DNA from: Flavobacterium inviolabile
GTDB lineage: Bacteria > Bacteroidota > Bacteroidia > Flavobacteriales > Flavobacteriaceae
NCBI RefSeq assembly: GCF_013389455.1
Contig: NZ_CP058278.1
Span: forward strand, 806,001-870,000
Reading direction: 5' to 3'
Length of the DNA stretch: 64,000 nt
Both the position numbers and the translations under genes were made by a program. Shown one piece after another: positions 8,455-17,135 of this stretch; positions within the stretch are counted from its first letter, which is position 1, and every line of letters begins with the position of its first letter. Below the pieces are notes generated by a model. The model saw nothing but the letters and a program-made list of their open reading frames with translations. It searched no databases and was not told where the DNA came from.

Positions 8455-8462
8455 CAAATATA
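8455..8462 (-). promoter_or_regulatory. Promoter -7 element for holB
   Basis: On the minus strand TATATTTG matches TAnnTTTG exactly, ending only 4 bp before the chosen ATG. Transcription would start at or next to the start codon, giving a nearly leaderless mRNA. This supports the start at 8450. Confidence 0.55.
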
Positions 8463-8499
8463 GAATAAAACCCCAACAGTAAAAACAGGGAAAGCAATC

Positions 8500-8526
8500 A
8501 CCGCAAAAAAACAATATTTTACCGCA
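8500..8526 (+). promoter_or_regulatory. Predicted LytTR-type operator upstream of the sensor kinase operon
   Basis: Two direct copies of ACCGCA start at 8500 and 8521, exactly 21 bp (two helical turns) apart. The second copy ends 4 bp before the -33 region. The same arrangement, with ACCTCA copies, precedes the dioxygenase gene at 11043-11069. Confidence 0.65.
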
Positions 8527-8530
8527 ATAA

Positions 8531-8562
8531 TTTTACAGGCTAAACCAATAAGCCTATTTTTG
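8531..8562 (+). promoter_or_regulatory. Promoter of the two-component operon
   Basis: A -33-like TTTT (8531-8534), a 20-bp spacer and the exact -7 element TATTTTTG (8555-8562) lie 18 bp before the kinase ATG. The spacing from the upstream repeat to the -7 box is 34 bp, the same as at 11064-11098. Confidence 0.6.
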
Positions 8563-8580
8563 ATAGGAAACTTTTAAAAA

Positions 8581-9636
8581 ATGAAAAGAAAGATCTCATT
8601 TTATGGTTATCATCTCTGCATCTGCATTTCATTTTTAGTGCTGCCCTATCTTTTTTCATCCCAAAACAGCATCATTAAAATACCGGATATTTTTAATAAC
8701 GGACATGACAGAACCTATTTTGTGATCTATCTCGGTTTGCTGATTTTCTTTTATGTAAACTATTATTTTTTTATCCCGAAACTGTATTTTGCCGATAAGA
8801 AAACGCTGTACTTCACGCTTCTTTTTTTCTTCCTGATTGTATTACTGCTGCTGTCGCATTTTTTTGACAAACCGGAAATGGATATTTTCAACCTGGAAAG
8901 AATGCCCAAACCGGAGCCGCCATTCAAAGGAGGACCGGGACCGGAATTTCATCCGATGCACAAGGATAAGCCAAATCAGAATTTTAATACAATTTTGGTA
9001 TATCTGACCGGAACCTTAATGAGCCTTTTTCTGGCAATCAACAGACGGCTTCAAACGGTTGAACGGGATAAAATGAAAGCCGAAATTTCCTTATTGAAAG
9101 CACAGATAAACCCGCATTTTCTTTTCAATACACTAAACAGTATTTATGCACTGGCAATTCGTAAAGATGACCGCACGGCAGATTCGATTGTTCAGCTTTC
9201 GGAATTAATGCGCTACATTATCCGGGATGCACATGACGATAAAATTGCCTTGGAAAAAGAGGTCAACTATATCAACAATTATATTTTATTGCAGCGTTCC
9301 CGTTTGGGAAACACGGTAACTATTGAATATGAATTAAACGGCAGCACGGCAGCGAAGCAGATAGCACCACTGATCTTGATTTCATTTATTGAAAATGCCT
9401 TTAAACATGGCGTGAATCCGGATCAGCCATCGGAAATAAAAATAAAGATTTCAATTACCGATGAAAACATTATGCTGTTCGTCAGCAATAAAAAAGTTGA
9501 TTCTGTCCAAAGCGAAAAAGGAATGGGATTACAGAATACGACAGAACGGCTGGAATTGCATTATGCCGGAAAATACAATCTGGAGCTAACGGATACAGCA
9601 GCTAATTATACCATTGCACTAAATCTTGAACTATGA
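8581..9636 (+). CDS. LytS-type sensor histidine kinase
   Basis: This 351-residue inner-membrane kinase has four hydrophobic segments (about 8-25, 45-64, 76-94 and 136-154). A hydrophilic loop between segments 3 and 4 (about 96-136) is rich in Pro, Gly, His and Met. The His_kinase domain carries Q-I-N-P-H-F-L-F-N-T-L-N with phospho-acceptor His179. An ATPase region follows with I-E-N-A-F-K-H-G (N-box) and a G-M-G-L-Q-N motif. It overlaps the response regulator by 4 bp (ATGA). The signal it senses is unknown; the unusual loop is the likeliest sensing element. Confidence 0.92.
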   Translation: MKRKISFYGYHLCICISFLVLPYLFSSQNSIIKIPDIFNNGHDRTYFVIYLGLLIFFYVNYYFFIPKLYFADKKTLYFTLLFFFLIVLLLLSHFFDKPEMDIFNLERMPKPEPPFKGGPGPEFHPMHKDKPNQNFNTILVYLTGTLMSLFLAINRRLQTVERDKMKAEISLLKAQINPHFLFNTLNSIYALAIRKDDRTADSIVQLSELMRYIIRDAHDDKIALEKEVNYINNYILLQRSRLGNTVTIEYELNGSTAAKQIAPLILISFIENAFKHGVNPDQPSEIKIKISITDENIMLFVSNKKVDSVQSEKGMGLQNTTERLELHYAGKYNLELTDTAANYTIALNLEL

Positions 9637-10331
9637 TCAGAGCCATTGCCCTTGATGATGAACCGCCAGCCTTGGAAATTTTGCAAAGTTTCTGTAGTCA
9701 GACAAACGATATTGATTTACAGAAAACATTTACAAAATCGGAGGAAGCATTAAAGCATCTTAAAAAATATCCCACGGATTTACTATTCCTGGATATCAAC
9801 ATGCCGTCTATTTCAGGAATTGATTTCTTTAAAAAAATACCCCATAAAATAATGGTTGTTTTTACAACCGCATATTCCGAATTTGCCGTTGAAGGATTTA
9901 CCCTCAATGCCACCGATTATCTTTTAAAGCCATTTTCGTTTTCCAGATTTCAACAGGCTGTGGAAAAAGCAAAAAATCAATTTGCTTCCGAAAATAAAAG
10001 TCAAAATACAGAACAGCAGTTTTTGTTTATAAGAGCCGATTACAGCCTGATAAAAATTCCCGTTTCGGATATTTTATTTATTGAAGGATTAGACGATTAC
10101 CTGAAAATCCATATCCGGAACCAGAAAACAGTTGTGGCGCGGATGACGATGAAAAGCATATTGGAAAAATTATCTACTGATGAATTTTTCAGAGTACATC
10201 GGTCGTATATCGTTCCGATAGGCAAGATTGATAAAGTGAAAGGTAAAATCATCCATATCGGCAATGAAGAAATACCTGTTAGTGCAACGTATGAAGCTAT
10301 TTTTTTTCAGGCATTAGAACATAAATCATGA
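9633..10331 (+). CDS. LytTR-family response regulator
   Basis: This 232-residue transcription factor has an N-terminal receiver domain with acidic pocket D8-D9, phospho-acceptor Asp54 (L-F-L-D-I-N-M-P) and the conserved Lys in L-L-K-P-F. A LytTR DNA-binding domain (about residues 130-230) includes I-E-G-L-D-D-Y-L-K-I and the F-F-R-V-H-R-S-Y-I-V-P signature. It is coupled by ATGA overlaps to the kinase before it and the pirin-like gene after it. LytTR proteins bind direct repeats about 21 bp apart. Such repeats are found at 8500-8526 and 11043-11069, suggesting autoregulation and control of the dioxygenase gene. Confidence 0.93.
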   Translation: MIRAIALDDEPPALEILQSFCSQTNDIDLQKTFTKSEEALKHLKKYPTDLLFLDINMPSISGIDFFKKIPHKIMVVFTTAYSEFAVEGFTLNATDYLLKPFSFSRFQQAVEKAKNQFASENKSQNTEQQFLFIRADYSLIKIPVSDILFIEGLDDYLKIHIRNQKTVVARMTMKSILEKLSTDEFFRVHRSYIVPIGKIDKVKGKIIHIGNEEIPVSATYEAIFFQALEHKS

Positions 10332-11011
10332 GCAAGTTTTTACAGCAGCCTTCGCAAATTTACAAAGCGCCTTTTCGTGGGCATATCGAAAACAATATCC
10401 ATCGCTGTCTGGCGACATTTAACTATCTTGAATATCAGGAAGACAGCCGCAAACCGTATAGAAATATTCAGCTGATTAACGATGAAACACTTGCGGCTCA
10501 GCAAAAGGTAGTGTATACCGCTCAGCAAAACCAGGATGTCCTGATTATCCCGCTGGTGGGTGCGCTCGATTGTAAAACAACAGCGGAACCGGTATTGGTA
10601 AATACCGAACAATGCTTTTTGTTTTCGGCAAATGCCGGAATGCCGTTTGAAATGGAGAACCCATACGAAAAGGAGCTGATTAATTTTATTCAGATCCGGT
10701 TTGACAATACCGGATTATACCGGGAGCCGTTATTGAAAACATTTGATTTTACGGTAAAGAACCGCTTATTTCCATTGGCAGTCACGGATAATTATGCTGT
10801 TTTTACCGGAATGTTTGCGGGCAGGGAAGAAGGAACCTATACCCCAAAGAATACCCAAAACGGAATATTTGCCTATGTTATTCACGGCGCTTTCGAATTT
10901 CAGAACCGGCTGATAGAAAGCAGGGACGGATTAGCGATTAGTGAAGCCGAAACCATTGAATTTGAAGCACTATCTGAAAATGCGATTTTATTGCTTTTTG
11001 AAACGAAATAA
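10328..11011 (+). CDS. Pirin/YhhW-like bicupin protein
   Basis: This 227-residue protein resembles the YhhW/YhaK branch of the pirin family. The C-terminal half contains N-G-I-F-A-Y-V-I-H-G followed by E-S-R-D-G-L-A-I-S-E-A and A-L-S-E-N-A-I-L-L-L-F. These fit the second cupin of pirin-like proteins (quercetinase-like C-terminal domain). The N-terminal half looks like a degraded first cupin, without a clear His-x-His-x-x-x-Glu metal site. The start overlaps the response regulator stop by 4 bp. Being encoded with a two-component system suggests a role in the same response. Its biochemical activity is unknown. Confidence 0.65.
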   Translation: MSKFLQQPSQIYKAPFRGHIENNIHRCLATFNYLEYQEDSRKPYRNIQLINDETLAAQQKVVYTAQQNQDVLIIPLVGALDCKTTAEPVLVNTEQCFLFSANAGMPFEMENPYEKELINFIQIRFDNTGLYREPLLKTFDFTVKNRLFPLAVTDNYAVFTGMFAGREEGTYTPKNTQNGIFAYVIHGAFEFQNRLIESRDGLAISEAETIEFEALSENAILLLFETK

Positions 11012-11042
11012 AAACGGCTTAAAAATCAATATTCTACAGTTT

Positions 11043-11069
11043 ACCTCAAAATAAAAAGCGTTTACCTCA
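11043..11069 (+). promoter_or_regulatory. Predicted LytTR-type operator upstream of the dioxygenase gene
   Basis: The 10-bp sequence GTTTACCTCA occurs at 11039-11048 and again at 11060-11069, a 21-bp period. The flanking ACAGTTTA and AGCGTTTA partly fit the LytTR half-site described for other bacteria. The core ACCTCA parallels the ACCGCA pair at 8500-8526. Confidence 0.7.
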
Positions 11070-11073
11070 TTTT

Positions 11074-11105
11074 TTTGGCAATAAAAGTTAGCAAATCTAA
11101 ATTTG
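11074..11105 (+). promoter_or_regulatory. Promoter of the intradiol dioxygenase-like gene
   Basis: TTTG at 11074-11077, a 20-bp spacer and TAAATTTG at 11098-11105 form a full Bacteroidota -33/-7 promoter. The upstream repeat ends 4 bp before the -33 box, the position expected for an activator site. Confidence 0.75.
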
Positions 11106-11128
11106 AGTAACTAAATAGCTAAAAAAGG

Positions 11129-12145
11129 ATGGAAAGAAAAGTATTTTTAAAGAACAGCCTGGGTTTTCTCGGAATGGTTGTGGCAGCTCCTTCACTTTTA
11201 CGGGCAGCAGGATCCTGTCAGAGCGATATGGAAATTGAAAACACCGCTGCCTGTAATGTTACAAATAGTGAAACGGCAGGACCTTTTCCTACTATTTCCC
11301 CGGCTTCATGGGTAAGAACCAATATTGTGGGCGACAGAACCGGAATCCCGTTTACGATCAATATTACCATTAAAAACACCAATGGCAATTGTAATGCACT
11401 TTCCGGAGCAATTGTAGATATCTGGCATTGTGATAAAGATGGTAATTATTCCGAATACGGCGGAACCGGAATGCAGCCTGCCAATTATACCAGCAACCAT
11501 TTTTTAAGAGGAAGACAAACTACGGATGCTAATGGATTAGTCAGTTTTACCTCCATTTTCCCGGGTTGGTATACCGGAAGGGCTACGCATGTTCACGTAC
11601 ATGTCTATAACGCTTCGGGAACCTCATTGTTAATTACTCAGATTGCATTTCCGGAAGGTACAAACAGCGCAGTTGTTCAGGTTAATGCTGCGACCAGCTA
11701 CGGGTACACAAAGGGAATGACCGGTTATACTTACAATGCCGGCGACAATGTTTTTTCGGATGGTGTGAGTAATGAAATGTCGGTGATTACCGGAAGCATT
11801 GCAGAAGGCTTTGTACAGACACATACCATTTTTGTTGCTGGTCCAACCTTAGGCGTTGCAGATGCTGTTCAGAAAGAATTCCAATTGCAGCAAAACTTCC
11901 CGAACCCTTTTCAGACCACAACCAAGATACCATTGCTTTTAAATTCGTATTCTACCGTTAAAGTGGATATCATAGATTTAAGCGGCAGGCATATAGGAAC
12001 CCCGATTAACGGAGAGTTTCCGGCAGGAACAAATTACCTGGAACTGAACAGGAATAATTTAAGCAGCGGATATTATATTTTTAGAGTTATTGTTGAAAAT
12101 GATAATGGTGTTTTCAGCGAAAGTAAAAAAATGCTGGTACATTAA
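11129..12145 (+). CDS. Secreted intradiol dioxygenase-like protein with T9SS sorting domain
   Basis: This 338-residue protein has an N-terminal export signal (about residues 1-28). A domain of about residues 45-235 resembles intradiol ring-cleavage dioxygenases. Candidate non-heme Fe(III) ligands are Tyr107, Tyr148, His154 and His156, in the contexts G-N-Y-S-E-Y, P-G-W-Y-T-G-R and T-H-V-H-V-H-V. The last about 85 residues form a type A T9SS sorting domain, with N-F-P-N-P-F, a central I-I-D-L-S-G-R-H and a terminal S-K-K-M-L-V-H. It should be exported and attached to or released from the cell surface. Aromatic diols are the family substrates; the actual one is unknown. The promoter carries a predicted LytTR operator. 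Confidence 0.85.
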   Translation: MERKVFLKNSLGFLGMVVAAPSLLRAAGSCQSDMEIENTAACNVTNSETAGPFPTISPASWVRTNIVGDRTGIPFTINITIKNTNGNCNALSGAIVDIWHCDKDGNYSEYGGTGMQPANYTSNHFLRGRQTTDANGLVSFTSIFPGWYTGRATHVHVHVYNASGTSLLITQIAFPEGTNSAVVQVNAATSYGYTKGMTGYTYNAGDNVFSDGVSNEMSVITGSIAEGFVQTHTIFVAGPTLGVADAVQKEFQLQQNFPNPFQTTTKIPLLLNSYSTVKVDIIDLSGRHIGTPINGEFPAGTNYLELNRNNLSSGYYIFRVIVENDNGVFSESKKMLVH

Positions 12146-12163
12146 ACTACGTCTGTTTAAGCT

Positions 12164-12190
12164 GAAGAAGATACTTTTTGTATCTTCTTC
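12164..12190 (+). terminator. Intrinsic terminator after the dioxygenase gene
   Basis: A perfect 11-bp stem, GAAGAAGATAC with GTATCTTCTTC, has a T5 loop and is followed by TTTATTTTC. Confidence 0.88.
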
Positions 12191-12221
12191 TTTATTTTCA
12201 GGATATTAAAACAAATTCGGG

Positions 12222-12731
12222 ATGAAATTTTCAAAAATAAGATTAGCCTATCGTATGGTTATTGACAATACATCCGGTATTGTCTGGCAGCAATATGTTT
12301 TTGAGGATACCTTTAGAGAATATTTGATGCAGCAGCAGGCATACAATTCCAAAGAAAATCCACAGTTTACCTTCAGGGATTTACTGTATCATAACGATAA
12401 GGCTGAAAAGCTGCATTTTTTAACCGGAATAGCAGCAGAGCCCTATATCAGCCAGTTAAAAGGAAATATTTATAATGTTCCGGATGCCTTGGGCAACAAC
12501 TATTTACCGTTTATCAATTACAAACTGGATATTATCAATACCGATATCCGGGATAGTACAAAACACAAAATCGGGATTACGTTCTATTCTCCGGTTGTAA
12601 GACTGATTGATCTGATCGACAGGCATTATCTGGTTTCGGTCAATACAGAAACTGTTTCAGCATGGGAAACCCTCTCTTTTCCGTTTCAGGAAAATCTGGC
12701 TATTTGTTACTTCGAGAAAGCAGACTACTAA
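12222..12731 (+). CDS. Hypothetical protein
   Basis: This 169-residue soluble protein has no signal peptide or membrane segment and matches no family I recognise. It is rich in aromatic residues (many Tyr and Phe), with a mixed alpha/beta look and no Cys-rich or catalytic motif. It lies 76 bp after the dioxygenase gene, beyond that gene's terminator, so it probably has its own transcript. The codon usage looks like its neighbours, and the intact frame supports a real gene. Confidence 0.65.
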   Translation: MKFSKIRLAYRMVIDNTSGIVWQQYVFEDTFREYLMQQQAYNSKENPQFTFRDLLYHNDKAEKLHFLTGIAAEPYISQLKGNIYNVPDALGNNYLPFINYKLDIINTDIRDSTKHKIGITFYSPVVRLIDLIDRHYLVSVNTETVSAWETLSFPFQENLAICYFEKADY

Positions 12732-12951
12732 GAAATACAAGGTTTGCAGCATGTTTCAGCCATATCAAAACCATCCTTTTTTTACCGTGTAAAAAATCAT
12801 TTTAGTAGTAAAAACGGCTTTTCTAACGATAGAAATAAATAATACGCAGTTTTGACCGGTTTATTTTTCATTAAAATTCAAAAAAGCACATAAAAAATAA
12901 AAATATTATATTTGTAGATTATAAATAAAACAATCAACAAAAAAATATCAA
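12732..12951. other. Intergenic region before pgk
   Basis: These 220 AT-rich bp hold the pgk promoter, with an exact TATATTTG -7 element at 12907-12914 that is 37 bp before the ATG. No other gene or structured RNA was recognised. Confidence 0.5.
12907..12914 (+). promoter_or_regulatory. Promoter -7 element for pgk
   Basis: TATATTTG matches TAnnTTTG exactly. The upstream region has no clear TTTG at the usual spacing. Confidence 0.6.
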
Positions 12952-14139
12952 ATGAAAACCCTGAACGACTTTAATTTTAAAGATAAAAAAGCTATTATAC
13001 GTGTCGATTTTAATGTACCGCTTAATGAAAATTTTGAAGTAACCGATGCTACCCGTATTGAAGCGGCAAAACCAACTATCGATAAAATTTTAAGTGAGGG
13101 TGGAAGTGTTATTTTAATGTCTCACTTAGGACGTCCGAAAGGCGTTGAAGAGAAATATTCCCTGAAACATATCGTATCGAAAACCGCAGAAATTCTGGGA
13201 GTTCCGGTAACATTCGCCTCCGATTGTATTGGAGCTGTTGCTGAAAATGCGTCCCAAAATTTAAAACCGGGTGAAGTTTTACTTTTGGAAAACCTTCGTT
13301 TTTATGCTGAAGAAGAAAAAGGCGATGTTGATTTTGCAGAAAAATTAGCCGCATTAGGGGATATCTATGTAAATGATGCTTTTGGAACGGCACACAGAGC
13401 ACATGCTTCCACAACCATTATTGCCCGTTTTTTTCCGGAAAACAAATGTTTCGGATTATTACTGGCAAAAGAAATTGAAAGCTTAAACAAAGTTTTAAAT
13501 AATTCGGAAAAACCGGTAACCGCCGTTTTAGGAGGTTCTAAAGTTTCTTCGAAAATCACCGTTATTGAAAACATCCTTGACAAAATCGACCACATGATCA
13601 TTGGCGGCGGAATGACTTTTACCTTTATCAAAGCCCTGGGCGGAAATATTGGAAATTCCATTTGTGAAGACGATAAAATGGCATTGGCATTGGAAATATT
13701 GGAAAAAGCCAAAGCAAAAAATGTTCAGATTCATTTACCGGTTGATGTTGTGGCTGCCGATGCTTTTTCGAACGAGGCAAACACTCAGATTGTTCCGGTA
13801 AACGAAATTCCGGACGGATGGCAGGGATTGGACGTAGGTCCGAAATCGCTGGAAGCGTTAAAAGATGTTATTAAAAATTCGAAAACCATTTTATGGAACG
13901 GTCCTTTGGGCGTGTTTGAGCTGGAAAAATTTGCAGAAGGAACCATCACTTTAGGGAATTTTATTGCAGAAGCAACTAAAAACGGTGCTTTTTCCCTTGT
14001 TGGAGGCGGTGATTCTGTTGCAGCGGTAAAACAGTTCGGATTAGAACCAAAAATGAGTTATGTTTCCACTGGTGGCGGGGCAATGCTGGAAATGTTAGAA
14101 GGAAAAACACTACCCGGAATTGCAGCTATTTTAGATTAA
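12952..14139 (+). CDS. pgk: Phosphoglycerate kinase
   Basis: This 395-residue protein is the usual length for PGK, which interconverts 1,3-bisphosphoglycerate and 3-phosphoglycerate with ADP/ATP in glycolysis. The family signature R-V-D-F-N-V-P-L-N is at about residues 17-25, with S-H-L-G-R-P-K-G, the [11 protein letters not shown] segment, and the C-terminal nucleotide-binding G-G-G-D-S-V-A-A and S-T-G-G-G-A-M-L-E. It stands alone with its own promoter. No strong terminator follows, only a T-rich run. Confidence 0.98.
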   Translation: MKTLNDFNFKDKKAIIRVDFNVPLNENFEVTDATRIEAAKPTIDKILSEGGSVILMSHLGRPKGVEEKYSLKHIVSKTAEILGVPVTFASDCIGAVAENASQNLKPGEVLLLENLRFYAEEEKGDVDFAEKLAALGDIYVNDAFGTAHRAHASTTIIARFFPENKCFGLLLAKEIESLNKVLNNSEKPVTAVLGGSKVSSKITVIENILDKIDHMIIGGGMTFTFIKALGGNIGNSICEDDKMALALEILEKAKAKNVQIHLPVDVVAADAFSNEANTQIVPVNEIPDGWQGLDVGPKSLEALKDVIKNSKTILWNGPLGVFELEKFAEGTITLGNFIAEATKNGAFSLVGGGDSVAAVKQFGLEPKMSYVSTGGGAMLEMLEGKTLPGIAAILD

Positions 14140-14186
14140 TTTTCTTTTTTTAACAATATTTATAGAAAATATAAGTTATTAGCTAT

Positions 14187-14194
14187 TATGTTTG
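14187..14194 (+). promoter_or_regulatory. Promoter -7 element for the transglycosylase gene
   Basis: TATGTTTG matches TAnnTTTG exactly and lies 49 bp before the ATG. Confidence 0.55.
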
Positions 14195-14243
14195 CAATGC
14201 CTACATAAAGAATTGAGTTGTAATATGTTATAAGATAGAATGT

Positions 14244-16112
14244 ATGAATAATAAAAAAATGTTATCTTTATTTCTCGGTCTTTTCAGCCTGGCTGCCTTA
14301 GCTCAGGAAACTGCCGAAAATGAAGTCCAAATCAAACCCGAGATTAAACTATCCTATCTGGATTCCCTGAAATCTACTTTCATCAAATATGAAACCAGTG
14401 CCTGCATTGATGAAATGTGGATGAAAGAATTAAGCAATCAGGAACTGTTTACCGATATGGAATCGGACATTGCTAAAGTGAATATTGATCAGGAAGTTTC
14501 TTATGATTTACCAACAGACCTACTGAAAGAACGATTGAAAAAACTGGATGAAAAATCCCCGTTTAATATCGAATACAATCCGGCTCTGGAAAATGTAATC
14601 AAATCATTCTTAAAGAACAGACCGAAAGCTTTCGAACGAATGATGGCTATTTCGGAGTATTACTTCCCGATGTTTGAAGAGCATCTGGCAAAATACAATA
14701 TTCCGCTGGAAGTGAAATATCTGGCTATAGTAGAATCGGCTCTGAATCCAAAAGCAAAATCAAGAGTGGGCGCAACAGGATTATGGCAATTCATGTATGC
14801 TACCGGAAAACAATACAACCTTGAAGTGAATTCGTATGTGGATGAACGCAGCGATCCTTTGAAAGCTACCGAAGCGGCATGCCAGTACTTCTCAGCGATG
14901 TACGGTATTTTTGGTGACTGGGATCTGGTTTTAGCATCCTATAATACCGGACCTGGGAATGTTTCCAAAGCAATCCGCCGTTCGGGAGGATTAACAAACT
15001 ACTGGAACATCCGTAAATACATGCACAAGGAAACACAGGGATATTTACCGGCTTTCCTGGCAACCATGTACATTTATGAATATAAAAAAGAACATGGAAT
15101 TGTGCCTAAAAAAGCACCATTGACCTATTTTGAAACCGATACGTTAATGGTTAAACAAAAAATGTCATTCAAACAGCTTTCCGACTTGTTGGATATTCCG
15201 GTGGAGCAATTGCGTTTGCTAAACCCGATCTACAAACTGGATGTGGTTCCTTATTTTTCAGATAAACCGCATTATATCCGTTTGCCAAAACAAAAAGCCG
15301 GAATGTTTGCTTCCAATGAAGATAAGATTTATGCCTATTTGAAATTTGAAGAGGACAAACGCGAAAAACCATTTACTACAATTCGCAAAGAGGCACTTGC
15401 ACAGCGAACAGCAAATGGAACAGGCAGGGATTCTGTAGCGATAGCCGATGTGGAAGATTTCCCGATGAAATCCGTTAAAAAAACGAAAACAAAATTCCAT
15501 ACCGTTAAGCGTGGCGATAATCTATCTGAAATATCGTCTAAATACAACGTGACGGTGGCAGAACTGAAAAAATGGAACAAGCTGAAAAAGAATAGCGTTA
15601 ATGCCGGTCAGAAATTAAAAATACAGTATGAAACTACTGTGGCTGTTGCCGACAGAACAACTGCTAAAAAGAAAATAGCAGAACCAAAAGTTGCAGAACC
15701 TAAAATAGTTGAGCCTAAAGTTATTGAGAGCGAAGGATTGTATGTGGTTCAAAGAGGAGATAACCTGACAGCAATTGCCGAAAGACATAAAGTTACCATT
15801 GACCAGTTAAAAGACTGGAATAATATGGAATCGAATGAAATTCAGGCCGGACAGAAATTAACGGTGCAACAGCCGGTTGAAGAAGCGGTTGCCGTTGTGG
15901 AAAAAGAAGTTGCCAAAAAAGAAATCATCAGAAGAGATTCCAGCAAAGAACGCAACTATAACAAAGAAAGAATGTATATCGTTCAAAAAGGAGATTCGTT
16001 GTTTAGTATTGCAAAAAAACACCCGGGAATTACCGTTGCTGAAATTAAAAAATGGAATAATATAGAAACTGAAAATATTAAACCGGGTATGAAGCTTAAA
16101 ATAAACGGCTAA
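14244..16112 (+). CDS. MltD-like lytic transglycosylase with three LysM domains
   Basis: This 622-residue exported protein has a signal peptide ending about A-L-A (residue 20). The SLT domain (about 145-290) has catalytic Glu164 in I-V-E-S-A-L-N-P, G-A-T-G-L-W-Q-F-M, and A-S-Y-N-T-G-P-G-N-V. Three LysM peptidoglycan-binding repeats follow, starting at about 415, 495 and 572, each of the V-x-x-G-D-x-L-x-x-I-A type. A Lys/Glu-Pro repeat linker (P-K-V-A-E-P-K-I-V-E-P-K) separates the first two. It should cleave murein glycan strands in the periplasm. The DUF4837 gene follows 18 bp later and is probably co-transcribed. Confidence 0.93.
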   Translation: MNNKKMLSLFLGLFSLAALAQETAENEVQIKPEIKLSYLDSLKSTFIKYETSACIDEMWMKELSNQELFTDMESDIAKVNIDQEVSYDLPTDLLKERLKKLDEKSPFNIEYNPALENVIKSFLKNRPKAFERMMAISEYYFPMFEEHLAKYNIPLEVKYLAIVESALNPKAKSRVGATGLWQFMYATGKQYNLEVNSYVDERSDPLKATEAACQYFSAMYGIFGDWDLVLASYNTGPGNVSKAIRRSGGLTNYWNIRKYMHKETQGYLPAFLATMYIYEYKKEHGIVPKKAPLTYFETDTLMVKQKMSFKQLSDLLDIPVEQLRLLNPIYKLDVVPYFSDKPHYIRLPKQKAGMFASNEDKIYAYLKFEEDKREKPFTTIRKEALAQRTANGTGRDSVAIADVEDFPMKSVKKTKTKFHTVKRGDNLSEISSKYNVTVAELKKWNKLKKNSVNAGQKLKIQYETTVAVADRTTAKKKIAEPKVAEPKIVEPKVIESEGLYVVQRGDNLTAIAERHKVTIDQLKDWNNMESNEIQAGQKLTVQQPVEEAVAVVEKEVAKKEIIRRDSSKERNYNKERMYIVQKGDSLFSIAKKHPGITVAEIKKWNNIETENIKPGMKLKING

Positions 16113-16130
16113 TACCTGCCCAAGACATAA

Positions 16131-17117
16131 GTGAAAAAAGGAATCTTTTTGACCATTATCTTATTATTGCTTTCTCTTGTTTCCTGTCAGAAAAAACAGG
16201 AACAAGGGGAAGCTTTTTTGCCTTCCTCAAAAGGCAACATCAACGACATTGCGATTGTTATTGACGATGTTTTATGGTCCGGAGAAGTGGGCGACAGCCT
16301 TCGTAAAAAACTCGCTTACCCTATTGACGGGCTGCCGCAGGAGGAACCCATCCTGACGATCAACCAGTATTCTCCCAAGATCTTTGAGGGCGTGGTAACC
16401 CAAAGCCGGAATATAATTGTGGTTTCCAAAGGCATTACCAAAGAATTCAAACATGTGGAAAACAAATATGCCAGGCCGCAGAATGTTTTTTACATTACCG
16501 GATATTCCATACACGAAATTCTGGATCTGATCGAATTGCATTCGGAAACGATTATCTCGATTATAAAATTTTCCGAAATCCAGGTTGTCCAGCAAAAAAT
16601 GGGCAAAGCGCTGCTGAAAGATGATAAGCTGCGGGGCGTGTTTTTAATCAACATTAAAATACCGGATACGTACAAGTATGTTGCGGAAAAAGAAAATTTT
16701 TACTGGATCAAAAAAGATATTCCGTCCGGCAGTTCGAGCCTATTGGTCTATCAGGTGCCGATGGGACAGATAGAAAGAGGAAACGACATCGTTGGAAACA
16801 TTGTCAAAGTAAGGGACTCCGTTGGAAACCTGTACATTCACGGAACGATGGAAAACTCCTCGATGATCACGGAAGAAGGCTATTCCCCTTATTTTTTTAC
16901 AACAAAAGTAGACGGGAAGCTTACCTACGAAACGAAAGGTACCTGGGAACTCCAGAATAATTTTATGAACGGACCGTTTCTGAATTATGTCATCCGCGAT
17001 GAAAAAAACAAACGATACCTGATTTTAGAAGGATTTACCTATAATCCGTCCAATGCCAAAAGAGACCTTATTTTTGAGCTGGAAGCGATTATGAAATCCG
17101 TTCACATATTAGAATAA
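16131..17117 (+). CDS. DUF4837-family lipoprotein
   Basis: This 328-residue protein starts with GTG and carries a lipoprotein signal with lipobox L-V-S-C (Cys about 19). The mature part has D-I-A-I-V-I-D-D-V-L-W-S-G and S-R-N-I-I-V-V-S-K-G, which I associate with DUF4837, a family found in Bacteroidota. No enzymatic motif is visible. Its place after a murein transglycosylase and before elaA suggests an envelope function, but this is inference. Confidence 0.8.
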   Translation: MKKGIFLTIILLLLSLVSCQKKQEQGEAFLPSSKGNINDIAIVIDDVLWSGEVGDSLRKKLAYPIDGLPQEEPILTINQYSPKIFEGVVTQSRNIIVVSKGITKEFKHVENKYARPQNVFYITGYSIHEILDLIELHSETIISIIKFSEIQVVQQKMGKALLKDDKLRGVFLINIKIPDTYKYVAEKENFYWIKKDIPSGSSSLLVYQVPMGQIERGNDIVGNIVKVRDSVGNLYIHGTMENSSMITEEGYSPYFFTTKVDGKLTYETKGTWELQNNFMNGPFLNYVIRDEKNKRYLILEGFTYNPSNAKRDLIFELEAIMKSVHILE

Positions 17118-17135
17118 TTACTTTTATCAATAAAA

